This document shows positions 54,402 through 63,571 of a DNA stretch of 64,000 nt, piece after piece (position 1 is the first letter of the stretch; each line of letters opens with the position of its first letter). The notes beneath the pieces were generated by a model that saw only the letters and a program-made list of their open reading frames with translations, was not told the origin of the DNA and did not search any database. Both the position numbers and the translations under genes were made by a program. The stretch comes from Winogradskyella litoriviva. GTDB lineage: Bacteria; Bacteroidota; Bacteroidia; Flavobacteriales; Flavobacteriaceae. Location of the stretch: assembly GCF_013249065.1 (NCBI RefSeq), contig NZ_JABRWQ010000002.1, positions 434,001-498,000 of the forward strand. The letters are read 5' to 3'.

Positions 54402-55394
54402 TTATTTAATAATTGGCTTAGAGACTACTAATGTTAACAAGCCTACACACCTACCTAAGCCTTCTTTCAACCTAGTTATCTTATACTTACTTTTTAAAGC
54501 TCCAACAAAAGTAAGTAACATAAGTAATATTTCCGTTAAATACCATTTTACGATTGCTTTGAGAGTTGGTTTGCTATTTTTTACTCGCCAAATGTACCAT
54601 CCATTTCTCGCTACCATTTTGCCGTACCTATAAGAACTTGGTCTACCTGAAGCATCATGATAATGACCTAATCTTGCTGCCGTATTTACATATAATTCTC
54701 CAAGTTTTGAAAGACGTAAGCAAAAATCAGCATCTTCATAGAGCCCATAACCCTCAAAGTATTTAGAAAATTGTAACTTCTTAAATACTTCACTTTTATA
54801 CGATGAAACTCCACCCATAAATTGTTCTACATTATAAATTTTATCCGAAGGTGGTAAAAAACTAACAGAACGACCATGGCTAAAAGTTGGCAAAAAACAA
54901 GGAGGAGTATCTGGTTCTAATCCAAAAATTGAGCGTACTCTAAAACGTAATGGTTCATCTCTACAATAACCATCATAATAGAATACTTTTTTAGCATTAA
55001 TATTTTCACATTGATGCCATTGCACTTCATTAGTTATATATCCACCAACTCCTAAAGCTTCTGGATAGGTTTTATAAGTACCAATTAAATGATGGAAATA
55101 ATCGCTTTCTAAAATAACATCATCATCCAAAAAACATACAATGTCTATATTTCCTTTTAATTGAGATATTCCAAAATTTCGTTGTTTGGTTAAGCCCTTA
55201 TGTTTTTCTTCTACTTTAAAATATTCAGTATTATTAAAGTTATTATTTGCAATTAAATCTCTTGTTTCATTATTCTCTGAAGCATCAATAATTAAAATCG
55301 CATTAGGATGCAGTGTTTGATTAGTAACTGAATTGAGCAATCTCTCAAGAGATGAAGAGCGGTTATATGTGCAAATAATTAATGCAAAATTCAT
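54402..55394 (-). CDS. Glycosyltransferase family 2
   Basis: This 330-residue GT-A transferase starts FALIICTYNRSSSLERLLNS, followed by NAILIIDASENNETRDLI and the metal-binding DxD region DIVCFLDDDVILESDYF (D-D-D). It then has GGVSSYKSEVFKKLQFSKYF and the catalytic ED block YEDADFCLRLSKLG. A hydrophobic C-terminal helix (YLTEILLMLLTFVGAL) suggests membrane association. It lies 9 nt after the sulfotransferase gene. It inverts the sugar linkage if typical of GT2; the acceptor is unknown. Confidence 0.92.
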   Translation of the reverse strand: MNFALIICTYNRSSSLERLLNSVTNQTLHPNAILIIDASENNETRDLIANNNFNNTEYFKVEEKHKGLTKQRNFGISQLKGNIDIVCFLDDDVILESDYFHHLIGTYKTYPEALGVGGYITNEVQWHQCENINAKKVFYYDGYCRDEPLRFRVRSIFGLEPDTPPCFLPTFSHGRSVSFLPPSDKIYNVEQFMGGVSSYKSEVFKKLQFSKYFEGYGLYEDADFCLRLSKLGELYVNTAARLGHYHDASGRPSSYRYGKMVARNGWYIWRVKNSKPTLKAIVKWYLTEILLMLLTFVGALKSKYKITRLKEGLGRCVGLLTLVVSKPIIK

Positions 55395-55403
55395 ACTGTA
55401 GTC

Positions 55404-56210
55404 TTAGTTTTTATTTAGATAACCCATTGCCATTCTTAGCGATTTAGAACCTTTTTTTATAGCCATTAATTGAAGTTTATTTACAGAATGATCTCTATTT
55501 ACAGGATTAAAAGCCTCTGTAACCTTTGTTGATTGCCAAATACTCTTTCCACCTGTTTCTTCTTTAAAAAATGAAGTGTTAATTACATTTATGTTATCTA
55601 TTGCCTCTGAAAATTCACTAAAAGTTAATTTAGAATCAAACTTTTTTATCAAGTATTCTAAATGCTCTTTATCACGTTGCACAAGCAACTCGTAGCGAAC
55701 TAAAATGAAGTTATTGCTTTTAGGTAAATTTTTTAAAATTGAACTACTGTACTTTCTAGCATATTGATAATGATAAATACCTGTAGGCCAAAGGATTTTT
55801 TTAATTTTAGATTTGAAATCGTTTTTCAACCTAATCCCTTTAAATAATGAAAATAAGCAATCTTTTGGATCACGGTAAGATACAATACTTATATCTTCTG
55901 GGAAATATTTTAGAGTAGTCTCAGCACCTACAAATGAGGTGTACTTTATGACTTTATTTACTCCATCATTTAACAACTTTTCTCTAATGGGTTCTATAAA
56001 AATACTATTCAAAAACTCTTCTGACCTATTACTTTTATATGATGTTTTGAGCGTAGTATGATAATTTTCAATTATTGGCCCAAATGGTACTTCACTACGT
56101 TCTCCCACAACGGTTTCTGTTGAGACAAGTTTCCTTAAAACATCAGCCACAAAATTATGACCTGAGCGAGGAGATTGTGAAAAAAGAAAAAGTAATTTCG
56201 GATCTTTCAT
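55404..56210 (-). CDS. Sulfotransferase-domain protein (carbohydrate sulfation)
   Basis: This 268-residue cytosolic sulfotransferase has both PAPS-binding motifs. The 5' phosphosulfate loop is at the N-terminus, LFSQSPRSGHNFVADVL (compare PRSGTT), and the 3' phosphate-binding block is ISIVSYRDPKDCLFSLF. A conserved FILVRYELLV segment and the C-terminal region with SIWQSTKVTEAFNPV complete the domain. It probably sulfates a sugar of the glycan assembled by this operon. The ATG at 56210 is preferred over a TTG at 56222. PAPS synthesis genes are not in the window. Confidence 0.86.
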   Translation of the reverse strand: MKDPKLLFLFSQSPRSGHNFVADVLRKLVSTETVVGERSEVPFGPIIENYHTTLKTSYKSNRSEEFLNSIFIEPIREKLLNDGVNKVIKYTSFVGAETTLKYFPEDISIVSYRDPKDCLFSLFKGIRLKNDFKSKIKKILWPTGIYHYQYARKYSSSILKNLPKSNNFILVRYELLVQRDKEHLEYLIKKFDSKLTFSEFSEAIDNINVINTSFFKEETGGKSIWQSTKVTEAFNPVNRDHSVNKLQLMAIKKGSKSLRMAMGYLNKN

Positions 56211-56218
56211 ATAATATA

Positions 56219-57763
56219 TCAATGATTATTTTGATTAATTAGATTTATAGCCGAGTCTTCGCTAATACGCCATCTCTTCTTAAATTGTTTTATGTAAGCA
56301 AAAGGATTTTTAACGTTTTGTGCCTTATAATATTTAATAGCTAAGGTTGTTTTATAACCTGAAAGTTGAGCTTTAGTAGTGTGTAACATTCTAAATAGCA
56401 TTATAGTAGGTGAAGGCTTCGGTAATAATTGATTATTAGTTGTTTCATTTAAGGATTTAATATCACTTCTAAAACCACCAATTGGCGCTTTAAGATGCAG
56501 TAACTTTAAATTTGGTGCATAGATAACATCTTCGCCAATATTTCTTAATTGCATACCAAAGTCAACGTCCTCACCATAACCATGCTCTAAAGCCATATTA
56601 AATCTTAGATTTTTGACACATCTAGATAACACCATACTACTTGCAGATCCAAATGCAGCCCATTGTTTAATGTTTTTTACCGTGTCTGTTTCATTGACTT
56701 GCAAGCAAGCTAGGTTTATTGCATTAATATCGAGTTGTGCAAACGTTTTAAAAGTTCGTTCTAATAGTTCTTTGTCTTCTAACCTTATGTCATCATCTGC
56801 AAAAAAAACATATTCAGAGGTCACTAAATCCAAGGCGATATTACGCGCGTTACATGCACCTGTTTGGTGTATAAATATATGCTTTACTTCAAAAGGCCAC
56901 TCATCATCATTTAAATAGTCTAATTCTGAACTCGAAGTTGGTTCCGGGTTTTGCTCAACGATAATAACTTTACTAGGCAAAGTGGATTGCTCTTTCAAAT
57001 CTTTTAAAAAATCATACAAATACTTTTTTCTTCCCATAGTGGGAATAATAACATCTAGTGAAAAGTTCCGTTTATTAACTTCGGAATTTGGCGTACTTAA
57101 CTCAATTTTAAAATCAACAGTTCTTTTCTTGAAGAATAACCCATAACAGAGCGAGACAAGAGTAAATCTTTTTTCATAAATCAACAGATTAATAAAAAGT
57201 AATAGAATCCATCGTTTTTTATAATGTGATGCTATAAATTTATAGAGATTATTAATATTAGCAGATTTAGATTTTACAATATCTGGCCTTAATAAAATCT
57301 GTGGTGATGAATAGCACCACAACCCATTAGTTAAACCCAATTTACCGATAGAGTTTAAGGCAAAATCAAGATTTTTATCTTTAACAGTATTTTTAAATTT
57401 TAAAAGTTGACGAGCATGAATAACACCACAATTACTTGTCATTAGCCAAGTTGGGTATTTCACATCTTTGGCAATTTTTAGAAATGGTGAATCTTCCACA
57501 TAGCCAATTGCGTCTCCCAAATATGTATTAGACGCATAGGACCACATCATATAATCCTTAAAATTATTAAGGATATAAGGCCTATTAATATCGTCTTTTA
57601 ACTTGGTATGATACCAAATAATTATATCGTTGGGATTTTGATCTGCAATGTCATAAAATTGAGAAATAAGAGATTGCTTTTTAGAAAATTGTAATGCAAC
57701 ACTTACATCTTCTACCCTATAAAGATTAAGGATTTCCGACCCGTTATGTTCAATCTCTATCAT
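56219..57763 (-). CDS. Two-part glycosyltransferase family 2 protein
   Basis: This 514-residue protein has a GT-A domain in the C-terminal half. From about 237 it reads SLDVIIPTMGRKKYLYDFL, KVIIVEQNPEPTSSSEL, TGACNARNIALDLVTSEYVF, FADDDIRLEDKELL (the DxD metal site) and LEHGYGEDVDFGMQLRNIGE. The first 200 residues are not a second complete GT2. They include NDIIIWYHTKLKDDI, YVEDSPFLKIAKDV and TWLMTSNCGVIHARQLLK and resemble a degenerate GT-A-like fold. A hydrophobic patch (about 193-225) joins the halves. It overlaps both neighbours or nearly so, and may transfer a sugar with an acceptor-binding N-terminal part. Confidence 0.84.
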   Translation of the reverse strand: MIEIEHNGSEILNLYRVEDVSVALQFSKKQSLISQFYDIADQNPNDIIIWYHTKLKDDINRPYILNNFKDYMMWSYASNTYLGDAIGYVEDSPFLKIAKDVKYPTWLMTSNCGVIHARQLLKFKNTVKDKNLDFALNSIGKLGLTNGLWCYSSPQILLRPDIVKSKSANINNLYKFIASHYKKRWILLLFINLLIYEKRFTLVSLCYGLFFKKRTVDFKIELSTPNSEVNKRNFSLDVIIPTMGRKKYLYDFLKDLKEQSTLPSKVIIVEQNPEPTSSSELDYLNDDEWPFEVKHIFIHQTGACNARNIALDLVTSEYVFFADDDIRLEDKELLERTFKTFAQLDINAINLACLQVNETDTVKNIKQWAAFGSASSMVLSRCVKNLRFNMALEHGYGEDVDFGMQLRNIGEDVIYAPNLKLLHLKAPIGGFRSDIKSLNETTNNQLLPKPSPTIMLFRMLHTTKAQLSGYKTTLAIKYYKAQNVKNPFAYIKQFKKRWRISEDSAINLINQNNH

Positions 57764-58926
57764 AACCCAATAAGCTCTTTATAAAACTGAATATTTTTTT
57801 TAACTTGAATCTTCATGTTAAACGCACTATCAACTTTTAGTCGTGCAGCTTTTCCAATACTTATACATTTTGGAATATCATTTAAAAGACTATTTATTCT
57901 TTCAGCATATTCTTTATGATGAGTAGGATGTATTAAATAACCGTTTTCTCCATTATCAATAAGTGATTGTGCCCAACCTATACTAGTATTTACAACAGCT
58001 TTTTGCATAGCCATAGACTCTATTGTAACCATACCCAAAGTTTCTGCAAAAGATGGAAAAACACAAACTTGAGCATTTTTTATACAATTTTTCACTTCAG
58101 TATAAGGCACTTTTCCTAAATAACTAACATTTGACAATGCTTTTGGTGTTAACAAGGCTTCAAATAATGAATAGGTAGAATTTGTACCTGTTTGTACATC
58201 ACCACTATCTGCACCCACAAGTATAAGTTTTACTTCAGGATTAGCCTCAACTACAAGATTAAAAATCTGTGCCAAATCTAGAACTCCTTTTTTTCGGATT
58301 ATAGTACCAATATATAATATGGTATTTGGTGTAAACGATGATGGGTTATTATTGATAAAATCATTTAATGATAATCCATAATGTATAGTTCTAATTTCTT
58401 TTTTATTTATCTTAAATAGTTTCTGCGTTTCTGTTGCAGCAAACTCTGTTGGAGCAATATATGCATCTGCCATTTTTAAAGCGTTACTTTCTAAAAAGCG
58501 ATTTTTCCATTTCTGTGGTCGCTTTTCTAAATGACAAAAATAGGTATCACTACCATGAAACCTAATTACAACAGGTATCTTAAACTTCATAAAAGCGGTA
58601 AGACCTGTCCAATCGGGAGCTTCGAGAATATCAACACCTTTATTTTTGCATATTAAATTTATGCGTTTATTAGCATAAATTCTATATAACAACCAATTAA
58701 AAGCTCTAAAGGTTTTATGTTTAATTTTATACAGTGTTATACCACTATCATCGATTTCTGCATTCTCATCTTGATTTACAATAAAAACACTAACCTTATA
58801 TCCTTCATCAGATAATGCTCTAGTTAAATGTTTTATACTTGTACCCAAACCACCAGAGTTTCCGGTGGAAGAATGAGGATACTCCATTGTTATAAAACCT
58901 ATATGTAATTTTTCGGTTAAACTCAT
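57760..58926 (-). CDS. Glycosyltransferase family 4
   Basis: This 388-residue GT-B transferase begins LHIGFITMEYPHSSTGNSGG, the Gly-rich start of the GT4 acceptor domain, then DILEAPDWTGLTAF and RFHGSDTYFCHLEKR. The nucleotide-sugar domain shows PNTILYIGTIIRKKGVLDLA, VSYLGKVPYTEVKNCIKNAQ, VFPSFAETLGMVTIESMAMQ (EX7E) and AVVNTSIGWAQSL. Overlaps of 4 nt with both flanking genes show tight coupling within the operon. Sugar specificity is unknown. Confidence 0.91.
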   Translation of the reverse strand: MSLTEKLHIGFITMEYPHSSTGNSGGLGTSIKHLTRALSDEGYKVSVFIVNQDENAEIDDSGITLYKIKHKTFRAFNWLLYRIYANKRINLICKNKGVDILEAPDWTGLTAFMKFKIPVVIRFHGSDTYFCHLEKRPQKWKNRFLESNALKMADAYIAPTEFAATETQKLFKINKKEIRTIHYGLSLNDFINNNPSSFTPNTILYIGTIIRKKGVLDLAQIFNLVVEANPEVKLILVGADSGDVQTGTNSTYSLFEALLTPKALSNVSYLGKVPYTEVKNCIKNAQVCVFPSFAETLGMVTIESMAMQKAVVNTSIGWAQSLIDNGENGYLIHPTHHKEYAERINSLLNDIPKCISIGKAARLKVDSAFNMKIQVKKNIQFYKELIGL

Positions 58927-60305
58927 TTCTCCAATAAAGCTTTTAAAATACGATCAGAACTCATCTCAAAAGGGCTAGTGTTAATATGTTGAAACCAAGC
59001 TTTAGCATGAACCGTTGTCTCATTAGGCTCAGAAATCATTTTTAAAAGATCTAACTCCATATTTGGCGAATTTAACCAAATCACAGCTTCTTTACTTGGT
59101 TGAGATCTAAAATGAACATATTTATAAACGTGCACGCCTTTGCATGAGTTTAAATTAGAATCGTAATGATAATTAACATAAGCACATGGTTTATTATGGC
59201 TCGCAAAATCAAACACCATTGATGACCCTAAGTTTATAACGCCTATGCAATGTTCGGCTAAATTGGCTAATAATATTCCATCTTTAGCTGTTGGGAATAT
59301 TTGATTCCATTGCCCTCCAAATTCTTCCCATAATGGCTCTATTGGTGTAATAATATCTGAAAAATCTCTTAGAACTTTATTATAGCGATCTGAAAAATCA
59401 ACAGGACAACGCCTAAAAATAAGACCTACTTTGTGACCTTTATCTCTCAATTCTTTTATTGCTTGCGCTACATCTCTAAGATATAAATCATCTTGTGGAC
59501 TTGTTGTAATATCGTCTCCACTAAAACAAAAATAATTATAGTCTTGTTTTAGTTGGTAAGTTTCATAAAAGTCTGTTCTAGTTAATATTTCATGTTTATT
59601 AAAATGAGGTTCAAACTGCGGAGTGCCAGTTACTTTTACTTTCTCTTCTTTTATAAAAGGGTGATAATCTAACAACTCTAATTTCATATGCTCACTCCAC
59701 ACATGGTACATATCGGTAACAACCTCTAATGTGGATTTAGGAACATTGTCCCAAGAAAATATAAAACCAACCGTATTAATACCTAAAGCTTTTGCTGCCT
59801 CTACTGGCGCAATAGCAAGTACTGAACGTTGACTTGTATTGTAAACAACATCTGGCTTAACTTCTTTTAAGGTATCAACACACATTTTGTAATAGTCTGT
59901 TCTACTTTCTAGTGTATTCGTTTTTTTTCTTAACCAGAGTAAGCCTTTTTCAGAGTTTGAAACTAAAATTATGGTTTTAGAAATAGCCGTTCTTATCTTA
60001 TTTTTTATTCCATTAAAATTCCATGGAAATTTATAAGATTGATATACATTATCTTGTTTACGCTTTGTAAAACAATTAAGTTCTACATGCTTTCTAGCAT
60101 TTTTAAATACAGAAGTTAATGGATGTATTTTTGCTGATTTTAAAGGAATAGAATCATAACCTAAATTAGAGAGGTCAAACGAAGTACCATTCCAAAAAGT
60201 CACTTTATAGCCAGCCTGTATAGCTTTTTTATAAAAAGAAGTATAGGCAAAGTTTCTAAGACTAACACCATCTGTTACTATTACCAATACATGAGGCTTA
60301 CTCAT
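58923..60305 (-). CDS. GT-B-like surface-carbohydrate protein, activity unknown
   Basis: This 460-residue protein has no named family that I can assign with certainty. It begins HVLVIVTDGVSLRNFAYTSF, a Rossmann-like start. The middle has DVVYNTSQRSVLAIAPVEAAKALG and FIFSWDNVPKS. The second half begins KVTGTPQFEPHFN and contains NYFCFSGDDITTSPQDDLYL and, near the end, GVINLGSSMVFDFASHNKPC. The last block (Gly-Ser-Ser followed by an Asp and a Lys-Pro) is like the nucleotide-binding end of GT-B enzymes of the TagF/epimerase type. It lies between neuC and a GT4 and overlaps both, so a transferase acting on the nonulosonate or its acceptor is a reasonable guess. Confidence 0.65.
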   Translation of the reverse strand: MSKPHVLVIVTDGVSLRNFAYTSFYKKAIQAGYKVTFWNGTSFDLSNLGYDSIPLKSAKIHPLTSVFKNARKHVELNCFTKRKQDNVYQSYKFPWNFNGIKNKIRTAISKTIILVSNSEKGLLWLRKKTNTLESRTDYYKMCVDTLKEVKPDVVYNTSQRSVLAIAPVEAAKALGINTVGFIFSWDNVPKSTLEVVTDMYHVWSEHMKLELLDYHPFIKEEKVKVTGTPQFEPHFNKHEILTRTDFYETYQLKQDYNYFCFSGDDITTSPQDDLYLRDVAQAIKELRDKGHKVGLIFRRCPVDFSDRYNKVLRDFSDIITPIEPLWEEFGGQWNQIFPTAKDGILLANLAEHCIGVINLGSSMVFDFASHNKPCAYVNYHYDSNLNSCKGVHVYKYVHFRSQPSKEAVIWLNSPNMELDLLKMISEPNETTVHAKAWFQHINTSPFEMSSDRILKALLEK

Positions 60306-61419
60306 AACTTTGAAATTGTTTTTGATGATTTATAGTCCAAACACGTGTCGATTCTAAACTATCTAAAAACAGCTCAGCACTGTTACCTTTACCAAAGGAA
60401 TTTGTTAATTCGTTTGAAGACGTGTTTAAGTTATTAAAAGCCTTTTGAATCTCTTTTTTGTCACAAGGCACATTAATTATTTTAGATGATGTTGCTCTAT
60501 TAAGTTGTCTATTTCCAATATTTATAGTAGGTATACCATAATAAGGAGCTTCTCTAACACCAGCACTACTATTACCTATTATAAAATCTGATTTCTTTAG
60601 AAGTGTTAAAAAATATTCAAATCTAACGGAAGGAAAGACTCTAAATTTAGCATTACCTTGTAGTCTTTTATAAGCTTTAAGAATATGTTTACTCCCTAAA
60701 TCATTATTCGGATAAATAACAACATAGTTTTTTTCGCTTTCAATTAATGCTTCTACAAATTGATTTGCTCTGTCTTCAATTTCATCAATCTCTGTTGTAA
60801 CCGGATGAAACATTGCCACTGCATAAGCACTATAATTTATTTGATAATATTGTTTTACCTCATCGATTGATGGTAGATTCTTAGAAAACATAATATCAAC
60901 ATCTGGAGAACCTATGGTAAAAATTGAAGCTTCAAGTTCTCCCATTTGCAATAGGCGTTTTTTGGCTTCATCATTCGACGTATAGTGAATATGGCTTAAT
61001 TTTGTAACCGAATGTCTTATTAATTCATCAATTGTGCCTGATAACTCACCACCTTCAATATGTGCTACTAAAATATTATTAAGACTACCAACAATTGCAC
61101 CAGCCAAAGCCTCTACTCTATCTCCATGAACTACAATTAAGTCTGGCTTTACATTCTTTATGTATTCAGAAAAACCGTTAATGGTTTTAGCTAAAGTTAA
61201 ATCCATTGTAGCTTCATCCGTATGGTTATGAAAAGTAGATATATTTTTAAATCCACAACGTTCTACTTCTATAAGGGTATAGCCATACTCATGCAGCAAA
61301 TGCATACCTGTTACAAAAATATATGGTTCAAAATCATTATGATTTTCAACACTCTGAACAAGGGCTTTAATTTTACCAAAATCTGCTCTTGTGCCTGTAA
61401 GAAATACTATTTTGCGCAT
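60298..61419 (-). CDS. neuC: UDP-N-acetylglucosamine 2-epimerase (hydrolysing), NeuC/LegG type
   Basis: This 373-residue GT-B-fold enzyme releases N-acetylmannosamine (or an analogue) from a UDP-sugar. Signatures are FLTGTRADFGKIKAL (7-21), VVHGDRVEALAGAI, HIEGGELSGTIDELIRHSVT (120-139) and, at the C-terminal half, DFIIGNSSAGVREAPYYGIP with TINIGNRQ. The HIEGGE-SGTIDE block distinguishes the hydrolysing NeuC/LegG class from the WecB class. It supplies the six-carbon substrate for NeuB two genes upstream. LegG for legionaminate cannot be excluded. It overlaps the 460-residue protein gene by 8 nt. Confidence 0.92.
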   Translation of the reverse strand: MRKIVFLTGTRADFGKIKALVQSVENHNDFEPYIFVTGMHLLHEYGYTLIEVERCGFKNISTFHNHTDEATMDLTLAKTINGFSEYIKNVKPDLIVVHGDRVEALAGAIVGSLNNILVAHIEGGELSGTIDELIRHSVTKLSHIHYTSNDEAKKRLLQMGELEASIFTIGSPDVDIMFSKNLPSIDEVKQYYQINYSAYAVAMFHPVTTEIDEIEDRANQFVEALIESEKNYVVIYPNNDLGSKHILKAYKRLQGNAKFRVFPSVRFEYFLTLLKKSDFIIGNSSAGVREAPYYGIPTINIGNRQLNRATSSKIINVPCDKKEIQKAFNNLNTSSNELTNSFGKGNSAELFLDSLESTRVWTINHQKQFQSYE

Positions 61420-61421
61420 AG

Positions 61422-62081
61422 TTATTTTACGATATATGAAATAGCATTAGAATAGGGTAACTTTTTTATTTCAACATTATTTTGAAAAAAATCATCTACT
61501 GCTTTATTTGTACCAGCAAATGCACCATAATCGTCTAAAATTATAATTCCTCCTTTAGTTACTTTACTATACAGTTGTTCTAAAACAGCTTTTGTCGGTT
61601 CGTATAAATCGACGTCAATATGAAGTAGTGAAATCTTTAAATGTGGATTAACCTCTATATATTTATCTAAAGTTTGAAGAATATCTCCTTCAATTATTTC
61701 TACATTTTTATGAAGGTTTTGTTTTTTGAGTAATTTAGAAATCTCCTGATAAGAAATACTTTTACCTCCTTTAGTTTCTTCAATAAAGGCATCTCTTTTT
61801 AGTTTATCTTCTTCAAAATTAGCTTCAGGAAAATCTCCAAAAATATCAAAACCAATAATTTTACGACTACTAGTTTGCTCTAACAGTTCTCTAAATTTAA
61901 TCCATCTAAAAAAAGAATTTCCTTTAAAAATACCGAATTCTACAATTTCTCCTCTAACCTCTGAGGTGCGCTTAAAGAATTCTAAATGTGAAATAAATTT
62001 GCTAAATCTTGAAGGGTCTGCTGTAGCATAAAATCCATTTTCGTATTGAAAACGCTTTTCTAAATCGTATAAATCACTCAT
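61422..62081 (-). CDS. TylF/MycF-like SAM-dependent methyltransferase
   Basis: This 219-residue class I methyltransferase resembles the macrocin O-methyltransferase (TylF/MycF) family, metal-dependent enzymes that methylate sugar hydroxyls. Visible motifs are GEIVEFGIFKGNSFFRWIKF (SAM site I), KIIGFDIFGDFPE, EIIEGDILQTL, LLHIDVDLYEPTKAVLEQLY with the metal-binding aspartates, and GGIIILDDYGAFAGTNKAVD. It sits between neuB and neuC (1-nt overlap and 2-nt gap), so O-methylation of a nonulosonate or a glycan sugar is likely; the exact acceptor is unknown. Confidence 0.87.
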   Translation of the reverse strand: MSDLYDLEKRFQYENGFYATADPSRFSKFISHLEFFKRTSEVRGEIVEFGIFKGNSFFRWIKFRELLEQTSSRKIIGFDIFGDFPEANFEEDKLKRDAFIEETKGGKSISYQEISKLLKKQNLHKNVEIIEGDILQTLDKYIEVNPHLKISLLHIDVDLYEPTKAVLEQLYSKVTKGGIIILDDYGAFAGTNKAVDDFFQNNVEIKKLPYSNAISYIVK

Positions 62082-63121
62082 TATTCAAAATCTTTATAAT
62101 CTAAGTGTTCTCCTTCTTCAATTTCTCTAAGTGCAGTTTTTCCTAAAACATTATTATATTTTTCAGCTAAAATTTCTCCTGTTCCTGGGCGTTTTACCCA
62201 AATATTCTTTTCGGTAAGTTTCTCTCCTTTTTTTACATTAGCTATGGTACAAACCGTTGCAAAAGCAAAATCAATAGTAACCTTTTCTTCTTTTGCTGGC
62301 ACTTTGGTTCCACCTCGCATAGACCAAATTTCCTTGCTTCCTACGATAAGGTTTTTGCATTCTTGCTCGTCCATACTACAAATAATATCTGGTCCTTGTC
62401 TTTGCATATGATCTGTAAAATGACGCTCTAATATGGATGCACCAAGTGCAACTGCGCCAAGGCATGCATTATTGTTTAAGGTATGGTCACTTAACCCAAA
62501 TACATTATCTGGAAAAGCTTTATGTAATTCCATCATAGCACCAAACCGCACTAAATGCGATGGTGTTGGATACAAATTAGTGGTATGTAATAAAGCTAAC
62601 GGTGTATTATTTGCTTTAAAGATTTCTACAGCTTTGCTAACACTTTCTATAGTATTCATACCTGTACTTAAAATTACAGGTTTGCCAAATTTTGCGATAT
62701 GCTCTAATAGTGGGTAATTGTTACATTCTCCAGAACCAATTTTATAAGCAGGAATATCAAAACGTTTTAAACGTTCTGCTGCTGCTCTAGAAAAAGGTGT
62801 AGATATAAAAATCATCCCTTTACGTTCTACATACTTTTTTAGCTCTAACTCATCGGCTTCATTTAAAGCGCAACGTTCCATTATTTCATAAATTGAAACT
62901 TCTGCATTACCTGGAATAACTTTCTTTGCAGCTTTACTCATTTCGTCTTCTACAATATGAGTTTGATGTTTTACCACCTCTGCACCTGCCCTATATGCTG
63001 CATCAACCATCTCTTTGGCTACCGAAAGTGAACCTTCGTGGTTAATGCCTATCTCTGCAATAACCAAAGGTGGATAATCTAAACCTATTTTGCGATTAGA
63101 AATTTGTATGTGAGGATGCAT
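62081..63121 (-). CDS. neuB: N-acetylneuraminate (nonulosonate) synthase
   Basis: This 346-residue enzyme condenses phosphoenolpyruvate with ManNAc or an analogue to give a nine-carbon nonulosonic acid. The TIM barrel shows [113 protein letters not shown] and [15 protein letters not shown]. The C-terminal SAF (antifreeze-like) domain carries KRPGTGEI. It is the first gene of the operon, behind a predicted promoter. NeuB, LegI and PseI cannot be told apart by eye, so the product is sialic, legionaminic or a related acid. NeuA is not in the window. Confidence 0.94.
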   Translation of the reverse strand: MHPHIQISNRKIGLDYPPLVIAEIGINHEGSLSVAKEMVDAAYRAGAEVVKHQTHIVEDEMSKAAKKVIPGNAEVSIYEIMERCALNEADELELKKYVERKGMIFISTPFSRAAAERLKRFDIPAYKIGSGECNNYPLLEHIAKFGKPVILSTGMNTIESVSKAVEIFKANNTPLALLHTTNLYPTPSHLVRFGAMMELHKAFPDNVFGLSDHTLNNNACLGAVALGASILERHFTDHMQRQGPDIICSMDEQECKNLIVGSKEIWSMRGGTKVPAKEEKVTIDFAFATVCTIANVKKGEKLTEKNIWVKRPGTGEILAEKYNNVLGKTALREIEEGEHLDYKDFE

Positions 63122-63140
63122 GGATTAAAGAGATTTATTT

Positions 63141-63148
63141 CAAAAATA
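63141..63148 (-). promoter_or_regulatory. Predicted -7 box of the neuB polysaccharide operon
   Basis: On the minus strand TATTTTTG matches TAnnTTTG, 19 nt upstream of the neuB ATG. The -33 position is T-rich without an exact TTTG. This promoter could drive the whole 13-gene run down to 48320. Confidence 0.48.
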
Positions 63149-63536
63149 AGATTTTTAAGTACAATGAAAAATCATTAATACTCTTTATTTAAGATTTATG
63201 AACTAATGGTTGATGCTTTAATAAAAAAAGTGAATTTCTGTATTAAGACTTAATGTTTTGAGTTAAAACGCATAATCTTATAACTCTTACTTTTACTATA
63301 AAATTTACTACTTAGAACGAATTAGCAAATTGCTCAATTACTACTACAGCTCACTTCTTTTTTGATTTTTCAGTAGCACGTTTTGTACTTATAGAGTTTT
63401 GGTTTAATTACCTAAAATATCTACAGTGTTTTTTAAGGCATTGGCATATGAATCAATATATGCCAACAAAAGCTAACTTTTTAGTAATCTAGTCCCATTT
63501 TGCTTGTAATCTCTTTGATTCTACCATAATTGAAAA

Positions 63537-63560
63537 AATTACAACTATATGTTTGTAATT
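63537..63560 (-). terminator. Possible terminator of the right-edge gene
   Basis: On the minus strand AATTACAA pairs with TTGTAATT (8 bp, 8-nt loop) and is followed by a short T run. The stem is AT-rich, but the site lies 12 nt after the stop of the gene at 63572, the right place for termination. Confidence 0.42.
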
Positions 63561-63571
63561 ATCATTATAAA

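Larger units (their letters stand above)
63122..63571. other. Intergenic region upstream of the neuB operon
   Basis: About 450 nt without a credible gene. It holds the predicted neuB promoter at its left end and a possible terminator for the next minus-strand gene at its right end. Between them I see AT-rich sequence with no repeats or long open frame. Confidence 0.5.
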
